NCBI GenBank assembly: GCA_049724395.1
Contig: JAUGWO010000006.1
Location: 1-48,253, forward strand
DNA length: 48,253 nucleotides
Direction of reading: 5' to 3'
Origin: Spongospora subterranea f. sp. subterranea
Taxonomy: Eukaryota > Endomyxa: Phytomyxea > Phytomyxea > Plasmodiophorida
In this document: positions 26,068 through 37,141 of the stretch, piece by piece
How the letters are laid out: each line of letters begins with the position of its first letter
Numbering within the stretch: the first letter of the stretch is position 1
The notes under the pieces: model-generated
Database searches by the model: none
What the model was told of the DNA's origin: nothing
What the model saw: the letters and a program-made list of their open reading frames with translations, nothing else
Program-made: the position numbers and the translations under genes

Positions 26068-26155
26068 TTGTACTATTGTACCAGATTTTCCCTACTTCCA
26101 CCTGGCCGCTACAAATAGCTTGGGTTTCCACAAGGAGCCTATCAGACCAGCTACG
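26068..26155 (-). repeat. Short fragment of the LINE/SINE tail
   Basis: TTTTCCCTACTTCCACCTGG to TATCAGACCAGC matches the shared tail over about 85 bp. Both ends are lost. Confidence 0.75.
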
Positions 26156-26521
26156 GGTACTCCAGACCTAAGTCACTTAGCACGAATATGTTAAACGCAT
26201 ACACAAAACAGTACTCTGACAGATTGAGTTGAGAATTGATTGTATTTCCATTTTTTTATTCGTTAGACTCGTTTTCTACAAGTTGTTCGTGCTACTTTTT
26301 GCCCAAAATCATTCGGTTGCTCCTTTTCTCAGTCTCGATTATCAGGCTTAGCCTGCATTGTGCCAGTCAGAGCTGCAGGAACATCCGTTGACTTCCGACC
26401 AGGCATCGCTGCACGCTCCACTCATGATGGCAGACGAATCCTATCAATATATCTCTGAATCAACAAACCTCCTGTAATGCATAAGGAAACTTTGATCGTG
26501 TTATATTTTCGAAATTCGTGT
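26156..26521. other. Intergenic DNA downstream of the GTPase gene
   Basis: I see no gene. It probably holds the 3' end of the GTPase transcript. No clear polyadenylation signal was picked out. Confidence 0.4.
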
Positions 26522-27460
26522 TTAGCGACAAGAATTTGATTGTATTTGATTATCAGTGTTTACTTCAAACTCATCAAGCATGTAGCGGCCAAGCCTGCCT
26601 TTCCTAAATTCTTCAACATAGCACCGCGCAACTCGTGAAATATCTAATTCAGCATGCTTGTTCTGACCAGGTTTAACATAATATGAATGCCGAACAGCCT
26701 CTGCAGTTAGATATTCTTCGAAGGTATTGTCAGTTTGAGAATACATTATCTCGAATAAGTACTGAGCAGTAATTCCATGCCCCAAAACTGATGATGGAAT
26801 CGCGTTGATCAACGAGAGTTTCAGAGCCGTCTCGGCCGAGTCGATTGACGGAGGTAAAATCCCAGGGGAATCTTGAAACACGATATCAGGATCCCCTTTA
26901 CTTTCGGCTCGGATTTTGACGTCGTGTATGGATCGGGTTACTCCAGGCTCAGGACCGATTTTGAAACTCTTAGAACATTGCCGTAATCCAGATAAAATGG
27001 AGGACTTTCCTATATTGGGAATTCCTACAACCATGCATAGCCGGGATGTCGTTTTGAATCTCGATTTATCTCGTAATGTTTTCGTTATATGGGTTATGAG
27101 TTTTTGGCGATCAGATCTGGACATAGAGGAAGGGCCTGATGATAAGAATTGGAGTATTGGCATCGGAACACCCATTTCTGTTGATTCCCGTTGGATATAG
27201 GAGAATATTTTATCACGATGACATGATGATAAATCGGCTAAATCCGACTTGTTGAATAATATTATGGACCGTTTGGATTTGACTAATTGCAAGAGTTCGC
27301 GGTTCGATGACGAAATGGGTAATCGTGCGTCGCGAACCTCGATAATAATATGTGAGCGGGCAATTTGGCGTGATGTCAAGTCCAATATAGCTTTGGACAT
27401 ATGCCCGGGAAACCAGGATAGGTTCTTGCTGCATAAAGCTGCGGCTGTGGATGACGCCAT
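26522..27460 (-). CDS. MTG1: Mitochondrial ribosome-associated GTPase 1 (MTG1/YlqF family)
   Basis: Single-exon gene of 312 residues, close to the family's usual 310-370. The motifs are circularly permuted as in YlqF/YawG GTPases. NKSD (G4) is at residues 70-73, SSG (G5-like) near 107-109, GIPNIGKSS (G1, Walker A) at 146-154, PGVTR (G2) at 172-176 and DSPG (G3) at 197-200. The N-terminal NLSWFPGHMSKA block and C-terminal FRKGRLGRYMLDE block are typical of MTG1. The family helps assemble the large mitochondrial ribosomal subunit at the inner membrane. The ATG at 27460 is preferred over an upstream TTG. The gene looks intact and under constraint, unlike its surroundings. A bacterial or plastid paralogue is less likely. 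Confidence 0.92.
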   Translation of the reverse strand: MASSTAAALCSKNLSWFPGHMSKAILDLTSRQIARSHIIIEVRDARLPISSSNRELLQLVKSKRSIILFNKSDLADLSSCHRDKIFSYIQRESTEMGVPMPILQFLSSGPSSMSRSDRQKLITHITKTLRDKSRFKTTSRLCMVVGIPNIGKSSILSGLRQCSKSFKIGPEPGVTRSIHDVKIRAESKGDPDIVFQDSPGILPPSIDSAETALKLSLINAIPSSVLGHGITAQYLFEIMYSQTDNTFEEYLTAEAVRHSYYVKPGQNKHAELDISRVARCYVEEFRKGRLGRYMLDEFEVNTDNQIQSNSCR

Positions 27461-27596
27461 ATACAATCTGGCACCACGGCGGCCTGAGAGGTTTTCGGGA
27501 GCGTATATTGGACAGGATTATTCTCAACAATTCAAGACGAATAATCTTTTACTGCGCACTACATATGCATTCAGTATGCGTCAAACCATCTTATGA

Positions 27597-27770
27597 AGCG
27601 ACTTTTTGCCAAACACTGATGCTGACGACAACTATCTGTTTGATGACGCAGACGCAGAAGCTCCAGGTCGCATCATTCCATCTGCAAGAGATGTTTACCA
27701 CACTCTAAAGGCACTGGAAACTTCTTTTCGACATTATCGATGCCGAGACGATTTGGTACAACATCTGTGA
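27597..27770 (+). pseudogene. C-terminal scrap of a transposase-like or other duplicated gene
   Basis: A 58-codon frame includes YLFDDADAEAPGRIIPSARD and ETSFRHYRCRDDLVQHL, ending in TGA at 27770. The tone is that of the end of a pogo/CENP-B-type DDE transposase, but I cannot confirm the family. No start is visible. Upstream stops show it is a fragment. Confidence 0.35.
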
Positions 27771-27774
27771 AGGA

Positions 27775-27960
27775 CTATTGTTTTAGGAATAATAGCCAAT
27801 CAAGCCATTTCTCATAGGTTTTTTGACCACCTTCCAGTATTTCAGGTGCGACAAGACAGTTTTCTGGCGTCGTACCAACACCAAAGGACCGGGCCTTATC
27901 ACTAATTGCATCAATCACTGTAATCCGGCGAATAAGAACCTTCTCTCCAGGGATGCGCAA
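27775..27960 (-). CDS. Unrecognised 61-residue minus-strand frame
   Basis: Frame with RIPGEKVLIRRITVIDAI and TTPENCLVAPEILEGGQKTY, ending LFLKQ. It reads like real protein, and the KTYEKW block is typical of a folded domain. No family is recognised. It is convergent with the plus-strand scrap, 4 bp away. Probably a piece of a larger broken gene. Confidence 0.3.
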   Translation of the reverse strand: MRIPGEKVLIRRITVIDAISDKARSFGVGTTPENCLVAPEILEGGQKTYEKWLDWLLFLKQ

Positions 27961-28088
27961 TAAATAATTCCAAGTGTAGGGAATAATACTGAAGATACTT
28001 TATTTTTCAGTCAAACCCAAGGGAATCAATTCTATAAACATATTCGGAAAAAGGAATTATTTATTCTTCTTAGGGGAATTATTCCCGA

Positions 28089-29598
28089 TTATTCCATTTC
28101 GGAATAGAAAAGTTCTATGTCCCAAAGCGACCCGTTAAATTTCAGAAATAGTTGTATTTCGAGACTTGATGGAAGCAAACGGCTCCTGGAATCGGTTATT
28201 GTCATCTTTGAAAGGCTAAAAAAACGTTCACAAATGTTGCTTGTTGGCCTTATGAACCTACAATCCATATAGCGGGATTGTAAGTTGACCTTGGGCCGCT
28301 TTATGCTTTGTAAAATCACCGCCATCTCGTCATGGCCATCGTCATCAATAACGTTCTGGTTTGATGAACTGTCACGACGTTCTTGAACCTTGAGATGATC
28401 CACAGACCGCGCTTCCGCAGCAGTCAACTTCAATGGCTCGTTCAAAATCTGACTATGTTGAATCTTACATATTGCAGATTCAAACGTGGGATCGCATACA
28501 ATTGCAGAATGTGCCGAGCAGTGTTCTTCTGAGGATTCGAAGAGTTCAATTGCTTTATCCATGGACATACGAACTTCGTGCATATGTCTTTTTTCCGAAT
28601 GTAAGAACAGTGTGAGTTGCTCTAATTGACCCAGTTTCTTCAACAAAATGTCAAGTTCAGCGTTCTGTCTGGGCGAAAGTTGAAGATCGATCGGAACAAT
28701 GTTTTCAATGTAATTCATCAGCAATGAGTACCTCTTGAGCATGGCATATTTGAACGACCATCTTGTTGCATTATCAAGGATGGGAGACAAGTGAGTTTTT
28801 TTGCGTAGAAATGCACGGTTCTTGATTGTTCGAAGAGAAATCATGATGGAGCGAATATTATCCAACATGTCTGAATAACCATTCAAAAAAAATTCTGCAC
28901 CCCAAGGTTCAATCTATGACTGGCGCAGCCTACGATATAACATTTGCATTTTTGAGAAAGAGATTGATTAACGGAACAGTTATCGCCAATGATGCAAGCG
29001 ATATTTGAAAAGTTCTTTCCATATACCTGCAGAATGTCATATATAGTTTCGTGGTGTGACGTGGCACTCAAATATTCCTCTTCAATCAAAGGGAGAATGA
29101 TAATAAGACTCGGTCATATCCTTTTTCATTTCGAACTTCAGGAAATACCGCAAAAACTGCCAAATAATGCGTTGAATGGTGGCTCCATTCATCGAAAACG
29201 ATTGCAAACTGATCTGGTAGAATATCTTTGATTTTCCCCCTCTCGGCCAAGGTCGTTATCTTGATCATGCATTCTTTCAACGTCTTGATCGAAACTGGTT
29301 CCAGTTTGCAGTACAATCTGGTGTTTGGCTTTTCACAAAGGTTGAAAGGCAAAAGGTCTTTAACGATCCACTTGACCCACTTGAACAGATTAGTGTCTGT
29401 TTTTCTGAAAAAGGTAGTTATTGGCTGATCAGACGTTTTGGCGACATCGACCGTATCTGCGTGATCTCTAGAGATATGATCCAGTAGGTTGGATGAACAT
29501 TTTCCTCGTTTTCTTGTCTTACCACATAGACATTTCCAAATGTCGTCACCTTCTTCAGCAAAGTATTTCCTGACTAATCTCTTATTATCAACCGACAT
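28089..29598 (-). pseudogene. hAT-family transposase, broken by two frameshifts
   Basis: Minus-strand gene from ATG at 29598 to a stop at 28089. It has a BED-type zinc finger (CLCGKTRKRGKC, HISRDH), a DDE core region (IVFDEWSH, CIIGDNCSVN, GCASHRLNL) and a C-terminal hATC dimerisation block (ICERFFSLSKMTITDSR, LPSSLEIQLFLK). The frame changes near 29089-29100 and again near 28886, the latter in a run of seven T on the coding strand, so it could be an old indel or a sequencing slip. No terminal inverted repeats were recognised around it. Total about 500 residues, short for hAT. Confidence 0.88.
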
Positions 29599-29716
29599 TG
29601 ATTAAATTACCGTTTATCACGGGCGTGAATATTGCCGCAAGCACCGCCAGAAATTGCGGGTACTGTCGTCGCGGATTTTTGGGAATTTCTTAAAATATTG
29701 TCTGAAATAGTAGTTA
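29599..29716. other. Short spacer between hAT and the nested array
   Basis: No feature seen. It probably includes the 5' end of the hAT element. Confidence 0.4.
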
Positions 29717-30059
29717 TACAGTGGCGATCACCTTAAACCGACAATTCCGTGACTGTGCACCACCTTGACAATGTCTAGTCGTCAGGTTTTACTGAAAATC
29801 GCTAAACTTGATCATGGCTCAGTAGGTCTTGGCAAGACGAACAATTGTATGTTTTATGTTTTTCTTTTGCAGCAATATTGATACAGTGGTCGCGCCGTGA
29901 ATTGGACTGTACATATGGAACAAACTCCGTACGCAATTTATTGCGCACTTTGAATGCGAAGTCGCGCACTTATTGATGAGACGCAATGCACAAACAGTGG
30001 CTAGTGTATCAATGTGCGCGCACTCAATGATGTCAACTTGCGGACTGTGTGAGCTCATA

Positions 30060-31161
30060 CTGTACGGTGGATTTTTTCTACCGCGCGCGGTTGGACCGCG
30101 CGAGATGCTTGGACACTCGCACAATAAGGTACACTAATGACTGTGACACAGTCAATTCATTGCAAAACTATATCGCACAGTGCGCTCCATAGACCTTCAG
30201 TATACAGTGGTATCGGATCTATCGGAAACTGGTTAACTATGATATGCCGAGACGTCTTTTCGAAAGCGTTAACATCAAAAGCACTGCGAGTACTTTGGAA
30301 AGACTCAATCGCAAACTACTCTATTTTATTCCATGTAGCAAATAGGGGTCAGCATTTATTTTAAACTTGAATTCTTTCAACACACGCAAAATATTGAATT
30401 AAACACTTAACATCATGTATTTATGATTTTGCTCATCCACCGTTTAAAAATAAAATGTCCTGTGTACTTGGAATATTTTCGAAGCACTCGCAGTGCGTTC
30501 GATTTTGACGCTTTGGAAAAAGACGTCTCGCCATATCCTAAGATGGAGTGCATCTCGGAGTTCAACGCCTCCATCGCCGATTCGGGAGCTTGAGTCTGTC
30601 TCACTAGACTCGGATGGAACTGCATTGGACGAGTCGCTGCTTCGCTCGCTTGTTCGCAGCAATGACGATTCAGGCCGGACAACCTCTTGCGTTGTGGCTC
30701 TACAAAATGGAATACGTTCATCGCCAACACTTTCAGGAATCGTAGCAATGGACGCTACTACAACTGTAGTGTCTGGAATGTGATCGGCGATTACTGATGA
30801 ATCACTATAGAGGAGTTAAGGTGAAGAACAGTATGCGATTAGAATAAAACACCTTTCCCATACAGCCATCTCAGCGACGGCAGCATAAGTGCTAGGCGAT
30901 AGTTGACTAAACAAAAACCATCCCCACCTCGAAGATTGCATTGTTGAAACTGAAACAGAAGACACTAGATGAAGAGAGAATCGATTCGGCATATGACGTG
31001 ATCCGCAACTCTAAACTGCGATCCGCAATCCTCGCTCAGTGCAATATATATCTTTGCATTATTAGACTGTGTCACAGTCAATAGTGTACCCTATTGTGCG
31101 AATGTCCAAGCATCTCGCGCGGTTGAAACCGCGCGCGGTAGAGGGGATAGGCCGCATACTG
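30060..31161. mobile_element. Non-autonomous Tc1/mariner-type element (MITE-like), 1.1 kb
   Basis: Inverted repeats of about 95 bp bound it. The left end starts CTGTACGGTGG and the reversed right end CAGTATGCGG. Both then share CTACCGCGCGCGGTT, CGCGCGAGATGCTTGGACA and TGACTGTGACACAGTC. TA flanks both sides (30058-30059, 31162-31163). No transposase is encoded. An internal hairpin lies at 30240-30538. Confidence 0.8.
30240..30538. repeat. Inverted repeat with about 60-bp arms inside the MITE
   Basis: Arms 30240-30300 and 30475-30538 share GATATG(C/G)CGAGACGTCTTT and GCACTGCGAGT in opposite orientation, with about 175 bp between. Possibly the trace of another foldback insertion. Confidence 0.7.
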
Positions 31162-31172
31162 TATATCGCTGG

Positions 31173-33127
31173 CATGCCTCCCTTTAACAAGCGTCGAAAG
31201 CATCTTGTGAACCTTGCAACAACGCGATTCGGCCATCGCAAAATCAGTACGGTCAGCATTGAAGAGTGTGATTTGATTTCTGTTTCTTCTCTCCACGATA
31301 ATTTCACCTGTTCCGAAGCGTCAGAGGATGATGACAATTTTGTAATTTCTGAGCCAGATGACTTTCTGTGCCAAATCAATGAAACTGTAGCATCAAGTGT
31401 TCTAAAATGGACTCCTGGTGCAGATTCGCATTTCAGAAAGTTTCACACAGGTGATGGGAGATCGTCCCAATTTCAAAAACAAAAAGAAAGGCGGTTAAGA
31501 GAACAGTCCATGATTGGATGTAAAAAGATCACACATTGGTTTGGTTCAGGTCAAAATGAAACAGCAGATGGGGTTGTATTATCCGCCCTGGAAGAAGTTG
31601 AGGATGATGGTTTTGCACAACCAGACTGCATCGACGAGTTCGAGGGAGGGCTCTATCGATGAATCAATCGAAATATTGAAAGGCACATTTCATTATATGT
31701 GCATATTGAGGTACTTGGAAGCGATTAAATTTAATCCCAGGTTGAAGATGAAGACGTCGTTGGAAATCAGCAAGGTCTTCTTCGGTGCTGGAAAAGGCTG
31801 TGATTACCGAAGCCGGAGACTTCGTCAATGGGCATTGCACTTTCTTCAATTCAAGACAATCAAGGCATCTTGCCAAGGCAAACACGTGAAAACTAGATCA
31901 ATTGATTGAAGACCCAGATGTCGCCAATGTGTGTTTGAACTACTTAAGAAGTCAGCCAATCGAATTAGTTGATGGTCTCTCCTTTTCGAAATGGGTTAGT
32001 GAAAACCTGCACAAGGCTGACTGCCTCGGCTTTTCAAATTGCACAATCATAACAGAAGTGACTGCACGAAGATGGCTTCACCGTCTTGGTTTTCGAAGAA
32101 CTGAATATAAGAAAGGCACCTATACTGATGGACATGAGCGCCCAGATGTTATTGAGTATCGTAAACGGTACAATACTCCCAACCCTTTGCGTTTACACTT
32201 TAGCCCACTTTGCTAGTTTTATTAGGTTTTTAGAGTTATTTGCCAAGCTTTACTCTCGCATGGACAAGTACGAGGGCGATAACATGGAAAGTGTGATTCC
32301 TGGCGAAGTTCTTCCAAACAAAAGTTCCCTAGTTTTATTAACTCATGATGAGACTTGCTTTGAATCAAATGACAGTAAGAAGACAATTTGGTTAGAAGGC
32401 GATCGTCAGATTTTGAGGCCAAAAGGATCTGGCAGATCCATTATGGTGTCCCCAGTTTTTGTGCCAGTGCCATGGGAATATGGAAGTTTTGCTGACAAAT
32501 GAGATCGCTGAAGCATTCCCAGAAATCACAGCTTTTGGATCAGTTGGGTCAACCATTGCAACACTCAAGTTGATAAAACCAGGTAAAAACGCAGATGGAT
32601 ATTGGACCAACAGGGATCTTGTGGAGCAGACGAAATTAGCGCTGATTGTCTTTCGGGTGCTTCATCCTAATTCCAAGCCACTTTTCGCTTTCGATAACTC
32701 GCAAAATCATTGAGCTATGCCGCCTGATGGGCTTGTTGCTTCAAGGTTAAATCTGTCCGATGGTGGAAAAAATGTAGCGCATGTGAGGTCAGGATGGTAT
32801 GTTTCCGGTGGAGAACGGGTTACTCAAGACATGCAGTTTACCAGTGAGTTTGGTTATGCAATTAACGGTCTTGTCCAAAAAGGAATTCGTCAGATTCTCA
32901 CCGAAAGGCGCCTTTGGCCCACTTCTGGGATGAGCCTGAATGATGCGCGTCTGCTGCTGTCGAGTCAACCCGATTTCCAGTCGCAACAAGAATGGTTAGA
33001 AGAAACAGTGTCGAGCGGAGGATGCATAATCATTTTTACCCCAAGTTTCACCCAGAGTTCAACTGGATCGAAATGTTTTGGGGCGCAACGAAAAAGTACA
33101 CTCGAAAGCACTGCACTTATTCGTTTA
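31173..33127 (+). pseudogene. Transposase of copy B, first part (continues at 37968)
   Basis: The likely start is ATG at 31173 (MPPFNKRRKH). The gene is related throughout to the transposase of copy A. It has VLKWTPGADSHFRKFHTGDG near the start, LTHDETCFESND with the first acid, GKNADGYWTNRDL, FDNSQNH with the second acid (Asp codon 32693) and [13 protein letters not shown] with the third. The second-to-third spacing is about 126 residues. Several frameshifts are present (for example near 31660, 31900, 32200, 32500 and 33030). The coding sequence stops at TYSF, where a PIF/Harbinger element is inserted, and resumes at 37968. Confidence 0.88.
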
Positions 33128-33149
33128 GGGCTCGTTTGGATGCCACGCA

Positions 33150-33275
33150 TTATCCGGATATTTGGGTCGAATATCCGGATATTGGCGATATCCGGATATT
33201 TTTCAAAAGTGGCTCGTTTGGACGTCATTTTCCCGGAGAAAAATATCCGGATATTGGGCCCAATATCCGGATAAA
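33150..33275. promoter_or_regulatory. Left subterminal palindromes (ATATCCGGATAT x5)
   Basis: Five occurrences of TATCCGGATA or its 12-bp extension. With the right-hand set they are the likely binding sites for the transposase or its Myb/SANT partner. The role is inferred from position and symmetry. Confidence 0.7.
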
Positions 33276-33353
33276 AAATATTCTACTCTGACCTGGATAT
33301 TTTGGGGATATTGCGTGGAGGTCTACCTCGTGTCATCACCCCTGCTCTCTACA

Positions 33354-34427
33354 ATGCCGACGCAGGCATCTTCCATTCCGACGAAGATAACGAGTTGAGC
33401 CGCGTGGAGCCTGGACAAGGATGAAGCCTTGGTGGCGCTGTTGATTCAGCAAGCTAATAATGGAAAACGGGCTGATACTGGCTTTAAGAAAGAAGCATGG
33501 ACCTATGTCCATGCTTCTTTCAATCAGCGTTTCCACACTGACTATAGTGTAGAAAAAATGAAAACAAGGATCAAACAGGTAAAAGAGTATGGCAACCATA
33601 AATTGTACTTTTTTCAGACTGTTTCCAGCTGAAGAAGTGCCACTCTACGTTTTCCCGCGTGAAAAACAATAGTGGCTTTGGCTGGGACGAAGTTCGCCAG
33701 ATTCCCACAGCGTTCGATTCTGTGTGGGACGCATACCTTCTAGTTGGTCCCCAATCTTTGAAATGATTCCATGAATTAATCAAACTACTACGTACAGGTG
33801 CACCCACAGGCAAAACCGTACAGGACAGCGACTCTACCCCTGTTTAACGAGTTGGAAGAGCTTTTCGTTGGAGCATCAGCGACCGGCTCTCGATCTCTGG
33901 CATCGGATGGATTTTTCCAAATTGACAGCCATTCTCGCGAAATTCAGTCATCATCGTCAGGATCGTTGTCATCGTCATCATCATCAGGCAATGATGATGC
34001 TGCTGCGGAATCTTTTTATCAAGACGAGCACGAAGATTCATTTGATGATCGATTTGTGCCTCCATCAACTTCCAGAATTCAACCAAAGAAAAGAGCGTCA
34101 TTGCCTGACCCGATGCCGAAGAAAATTATCAAGAAAAGCAAGCCATCCACTCAGATGCATGCTTCAACTCCAGAATCTGCTGGCAGAGTTCGGGTGACCG
34201 GCGCGTCTTTGCTTGCACAAGCAATCAATGGGCTGAATAGTCAGCCAACCGTCACTCACGGGCACAACGCCGTAAAGATTCTCCAAGAATCTTACAAGTT
34301 TTCTGAACCGGATATGATAAAAGATTTCAATTTGATGTTGGACGCCAACAAAGCAGCTCTGTTTACCGCCATGGCTCCAAACAAACTAAGAGACGCTTGG
34401 TTGCAAAGCGAGTTGACCATGGAATAA
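33354..34427 (+). pseudogene. PIF/Harbinger Myb/SANT-like DNA-binding protein
   Basis: This is the element's second gene, whose product helps the transposase bind DNA and enter the nucleus in this family. It starts MPTQASSIPTK at 33354 and has an in-frame TGA at 33396-33398. It then reads WSLDKDEALVALLIQQ, GFKKEAW, NNSGFGWDE and FDSVWDAYL, the trihelix/Myb-SANT pattern. Two short introns fit: 33579-33628 (GTAAAA..TTTCCAG, 50 nt) and 33743-33797 (GTTGGT..GTACAG, 55 nt). The second joins WDAYLL to VHPQAKPYR. The C-terminal half is Ser-rich and acidic, then basic (PKKIIKKSK). Only the single stop appears to break it. Confidence 0.85.
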
Positions 34428-35208
34428 ATTTATTGGCGATTATCCAAAATAGTCTGGTATTGACACCACATTGCTGCTGCAATGCCGTCCCGCATTAGCT
34501 TTGCCTCGGTTGATGCTTCTGTAATTTCGCACACTGTTTCGGAGGTAATATCGGCTACAGTGGCAAATTTCTCCATTTCCAGGTCAGCCTATGAAAAGAG
34601 AGTCAGTTTATATGCAAAAATTCAGATCAGACGTACCTGTTGCTCGATTAGATCCCCCGCGCCACCAGACATCCGTATGAAATTGTGCAACACACAGCAC
34701 GCAATGAACAAATGCGCCTGCATTTCAAGAAAAAACTCTGGAGCGTGGACGATTATTGGAAACTACGCTTCAGTATCCCGAAAATTCTCTCAATTGCATT
34801 CCGCATTTGAGAATGTCTCAAGTTGTACAACTCTTTCGCGGTCTGGGGCCTGTGAATCTTAATAAAGATAACGAGAACACGCATGTGACAGACCTCATAT
34901 TGCCCTGCTTCCATTCGCGGAGGTGATATCGCACCCCGCGGTAAGGAGTCATCACTTCCGTCGTTAGAGCGTAACCAGCGTCTCCCAGATCAAACTTGCC
35001 CCTAGGAGTGGTGAAACCTTTTAGACGGGCATCCGACAGCACTGTTGAATCTGCTGCAGACCCTTCCCAGCCAGCGAGAATGTAGGTGAAACAAAGGTCA
35101 AACGAGCAAGCCGCAAATATGTTTTGGCTCAGGAATCCCTTCCGGTTTCTGTAGGGTTGAGCTTCCTTCGCAGACACAAAAGCGGCGATATGCGTTCCCA
35201 TTTCTTCA

Positions 35209-35340
35209 TCAGCTGGGCCAAGATATTTCGGCAGCCACAGGAGACTCCAACAACCGATCCACCAAAACTTTTTTTGTTCCCGATAAGTTGAGTCCACGTT
35301 CCTTCAACATCGCCTTGATCTCATCGTTCCGTTTCGCCAT
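35209..35340 (-). CDS. SAP domain, in frame downstream of the transposase stop
   Basis: From ATG at 35340 the frame reads MAKRNDEIKAMLKERGLN then LSGTKKVLVDRLLES, an exact SAP helix-loop-helix pattern (LK..GL..SGTK..LV.RL). It ends in TGATGA. SAP domains bind A+T-rich or scaffold DNA. It is in the same frame as the transposase, separated by TAG plus 20 sense codons, so it is either a fused C-terminal domain behind a new stop, a read-through extension or a 43-residue separate protein. Confidence 0.75.
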   Translation of the reverse strand: MAKRNDEIKAMLKERGLNLSGTKKVLVDRLLESPVAAEISWPS

Positions 35341-35400
35341 CAGCTCAGGCTTCGAAGGAAGCTCTTGAATCCTCTCCCTTCGAATTCCAATCCATCTTAG

Positions 35401-36792
35401 CTACGAACTTTCATTTTCGTCTTCGAGTGATGAATGCACAGCCCGTAGAAGAGTGGAAGCAAGCGTAGACGTTACCAGACCCACTCGTAAAATGTGCCAT
35501 TCGCTCCCCCCTGCAAATGAATTATAATCAACCAGCACAGATGTGTGTGCGTCCTTACCTTGACCAACTGTCAAAGCTATTGTCGTCTCATCGACACATT
35601 GCCTGATCAAATTATGTCCAGCAAGAGGTTCCGCAGTGTTGTGTTTGTGTTTGCAAATCCAAGTGTTGAGTCGAGGATCTGTGGAAAAAAGCATCGCAAC
35701 TCGTCCTCTACCACCGCGATATGCGATAGAATACACCCATCGGTTGCCAATTTTTTTGCGAGCAACATATATGCTTTTGGCGCCTTCCTCTTGAATTTGC
35801 AAACGGCCGCGACCGCCAGGTACGTTTCCAAACGTGAACGGTGCTGATTTGATACGTTTGTAGGTGCCGATCAAATTGAACCCTTGACGACACAAAAATT
35901 CAACAAGTTCTGGAAGAAGGTATCCGCGATCCATTGCAACAGTTTCGGACCGTCCAATAACCTGATTGGGCAGACCAACGTTTTGCATCCACATTAGTAT
36001 TATCTGAGCAATATCGCCGAATCCTTCTCCTTTTCCTGCTAGTCTTAGACCGAGAACCACTGAAGAAACCAGCGACACCGCATTGGTTGAAACAACTCCA
36101 AAGGCTTTCTTGGGATTGTTGATTCGGGCGAATCCCATTTCTTCAGAGAGCACAGACGTCAATCGATATTGGTCGTCGTCTATCGAGAGAATTGTCGTGC
36201 CCCGGATGTATGCCATTTTGCAGCTACACACTGTTAACGACTGTTCCATTGAACGAACTACAGGATCGACAGTAAACGGGGCATCACACGTACCACCATT
36301 CGAGCTGGACCGCTTCTTGTTCAAAGCTTTTAAAACCTTTCTGAATGCTCCCTGATCCAATGCAGCAGCCATCGGATACAGAAAAGCGTATTGACGTTTA
36401 AAAAACTTCGTCGGAGTCGTCCGGTACAACGAAACGTACACTAAAATCTTGATGAACTGAACGATTTCGCTGCCAACCACTTTCTCGCCGTGAGGTAGTC
36501 CTTCCAAAACAACAGAAAATACAGCAGCGATGATCGATTCAAGAAAATAATTCACCACGTCGCTAAGGGTGACATCATTATTCGATTGTCTGCACAGCAA
36601 TTGTCGAGCATTGCGACAAAGTGCCTTGATTTCTGGAATTGCAGTTGAAAGCAGCAATTCGTCCATCCCTGTACTAGTGATGTGGAACTCTCCGAGCTGG
36701 CCTGCACTCAAGAAATTCCACTCGGTGTTTTGTGGACAATCCCACTCTTCATCGCTGGAATCGCTCGCAAAAAATTCTTCGAGGGTCGCCAT
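35401..36792 (-). CDS. DDE-like transposase of the inner transposon
   Basis: The start chosen is the ATG at 36792 (MATLEEFFASDSSDEEWD), an acidic N-terminus. Candidate catalytic acids lie in TILSIDDDQYRL and in VAMDRGYLLPELVEFL, followed by GFNLIGTYKR, a layout like the second-acid block of piggyBac-type transposases. A third acid could be in CVDETTIAL. A 48-nt intron (35511-35558, GTAAGG..TTTGCAG) is in frame, so the unspliced gene also stays open. After it, GSEWHILRVGLVTSTLASTLL follows to a TAG at 35401-35403. The next codons, still in frame, encode a SAP domain. About 450 residues spliced. Function is inferred. Confidence 0.7.
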   Translation of the reverse strand: MATLEEFFASDSSDEEWDCPQNTEWNFLSAGQLGEFHITSTGMDELLLSTAIPEIKALCRNARQLLCRQSNNDVTLSDVVNYFLESIIAAVFSVVLEGLPHGEKVVGSEIVQFIKILVYVSLYRTTPTKFFKRQYAFLYPMAAALDQGAFRKVLKALNKKRSSSNGGTCDAPFTVDPVVRSMEQSLTVCSCKMAYIRGTTILSIDDDQYRLTSVLSEEMGFARINNPKKAFGVVSTNAVSLVSSVVLGLRLAGKGEGFGDIAQIILMWMQNVGLPNQVIGRSETVAMDRGYLLPELVEFLCRQGFNLIGTYKRIKSAPFTFGNVPGGRGRLQIQEEGAKSIYVARKKIGNRWVYSIAYRGGRGRVAMLFSTDPRLNTWICKHKHNTAEPLAGHNLIRQCVDETTIALTVGQGKDAHTSVLVDYNSFAGGSEWHILRVGLVTSTLASTLLRAVHSSLEDENESS

Positions 36793-37061
36793 TGTGCCAA
36801 GAAATTCGCAGTGCAATATCGATAATGGATTGCCAACAGAAAAATGAACCAAACTGTACTTCGATCCGTCAACAAAGACGTCCGTCACACTTTACCTTTG
36901 AGAGAACCCTCACAAAGCGCAGCTAGGCCACGGAAGATTTTGTGGCGGAACCAAACCTGGTGGGCGCACTTTACATCCGCCCAAAAATGATCGTCAAATT
37001 TTTTTCAAGAAAAATCCAATGGGTGGTTCAAAATTTGCTTTTGAAAACTGTATTTTTTGGG

Positions 37062-37092
37062 CCGTTAGCCGGCATAATATGCCGGCTAACGG
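37062..37092. promoter_or_regulatory. 31-bp perfect palindrome upstream of the inner transposase
   Basis: Two 15-bp arms around a single central base have core GCCGGCATAATATGCCGGC. It lies 270 bp upstream of the transposase ATG and about 140 bp inside the element's end. It could be an operator, a transposase-binding site or a cruciform. Confidence 0.75.
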
Positions 37093-37122
37093 GTCAAAAC
37101 GCAAAAACTGCAAATCTCCGTG

Positions 37123-37141
37123 GCCGGCATATTATGCCGGC
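37123..37141. promoter_or_regulatory. 19-bp palindrome, second copy of the same core
   Basis: GCCGGCATATTATGCCGGC, the same core as 37062-37092 with the central base inverted, 30 bp further out. Two copies of a long G+C-edged palindrome make chance unlikely. Confidence 0.75.

Noticed and set aside
35511-35558. Coding sequence in the transposase frame
   Set aside because: Although in frame, it starts GTAAGG and ends TTTGCAG with a branch-like TGATTATAAT. It is better read as a 48-nt intron.
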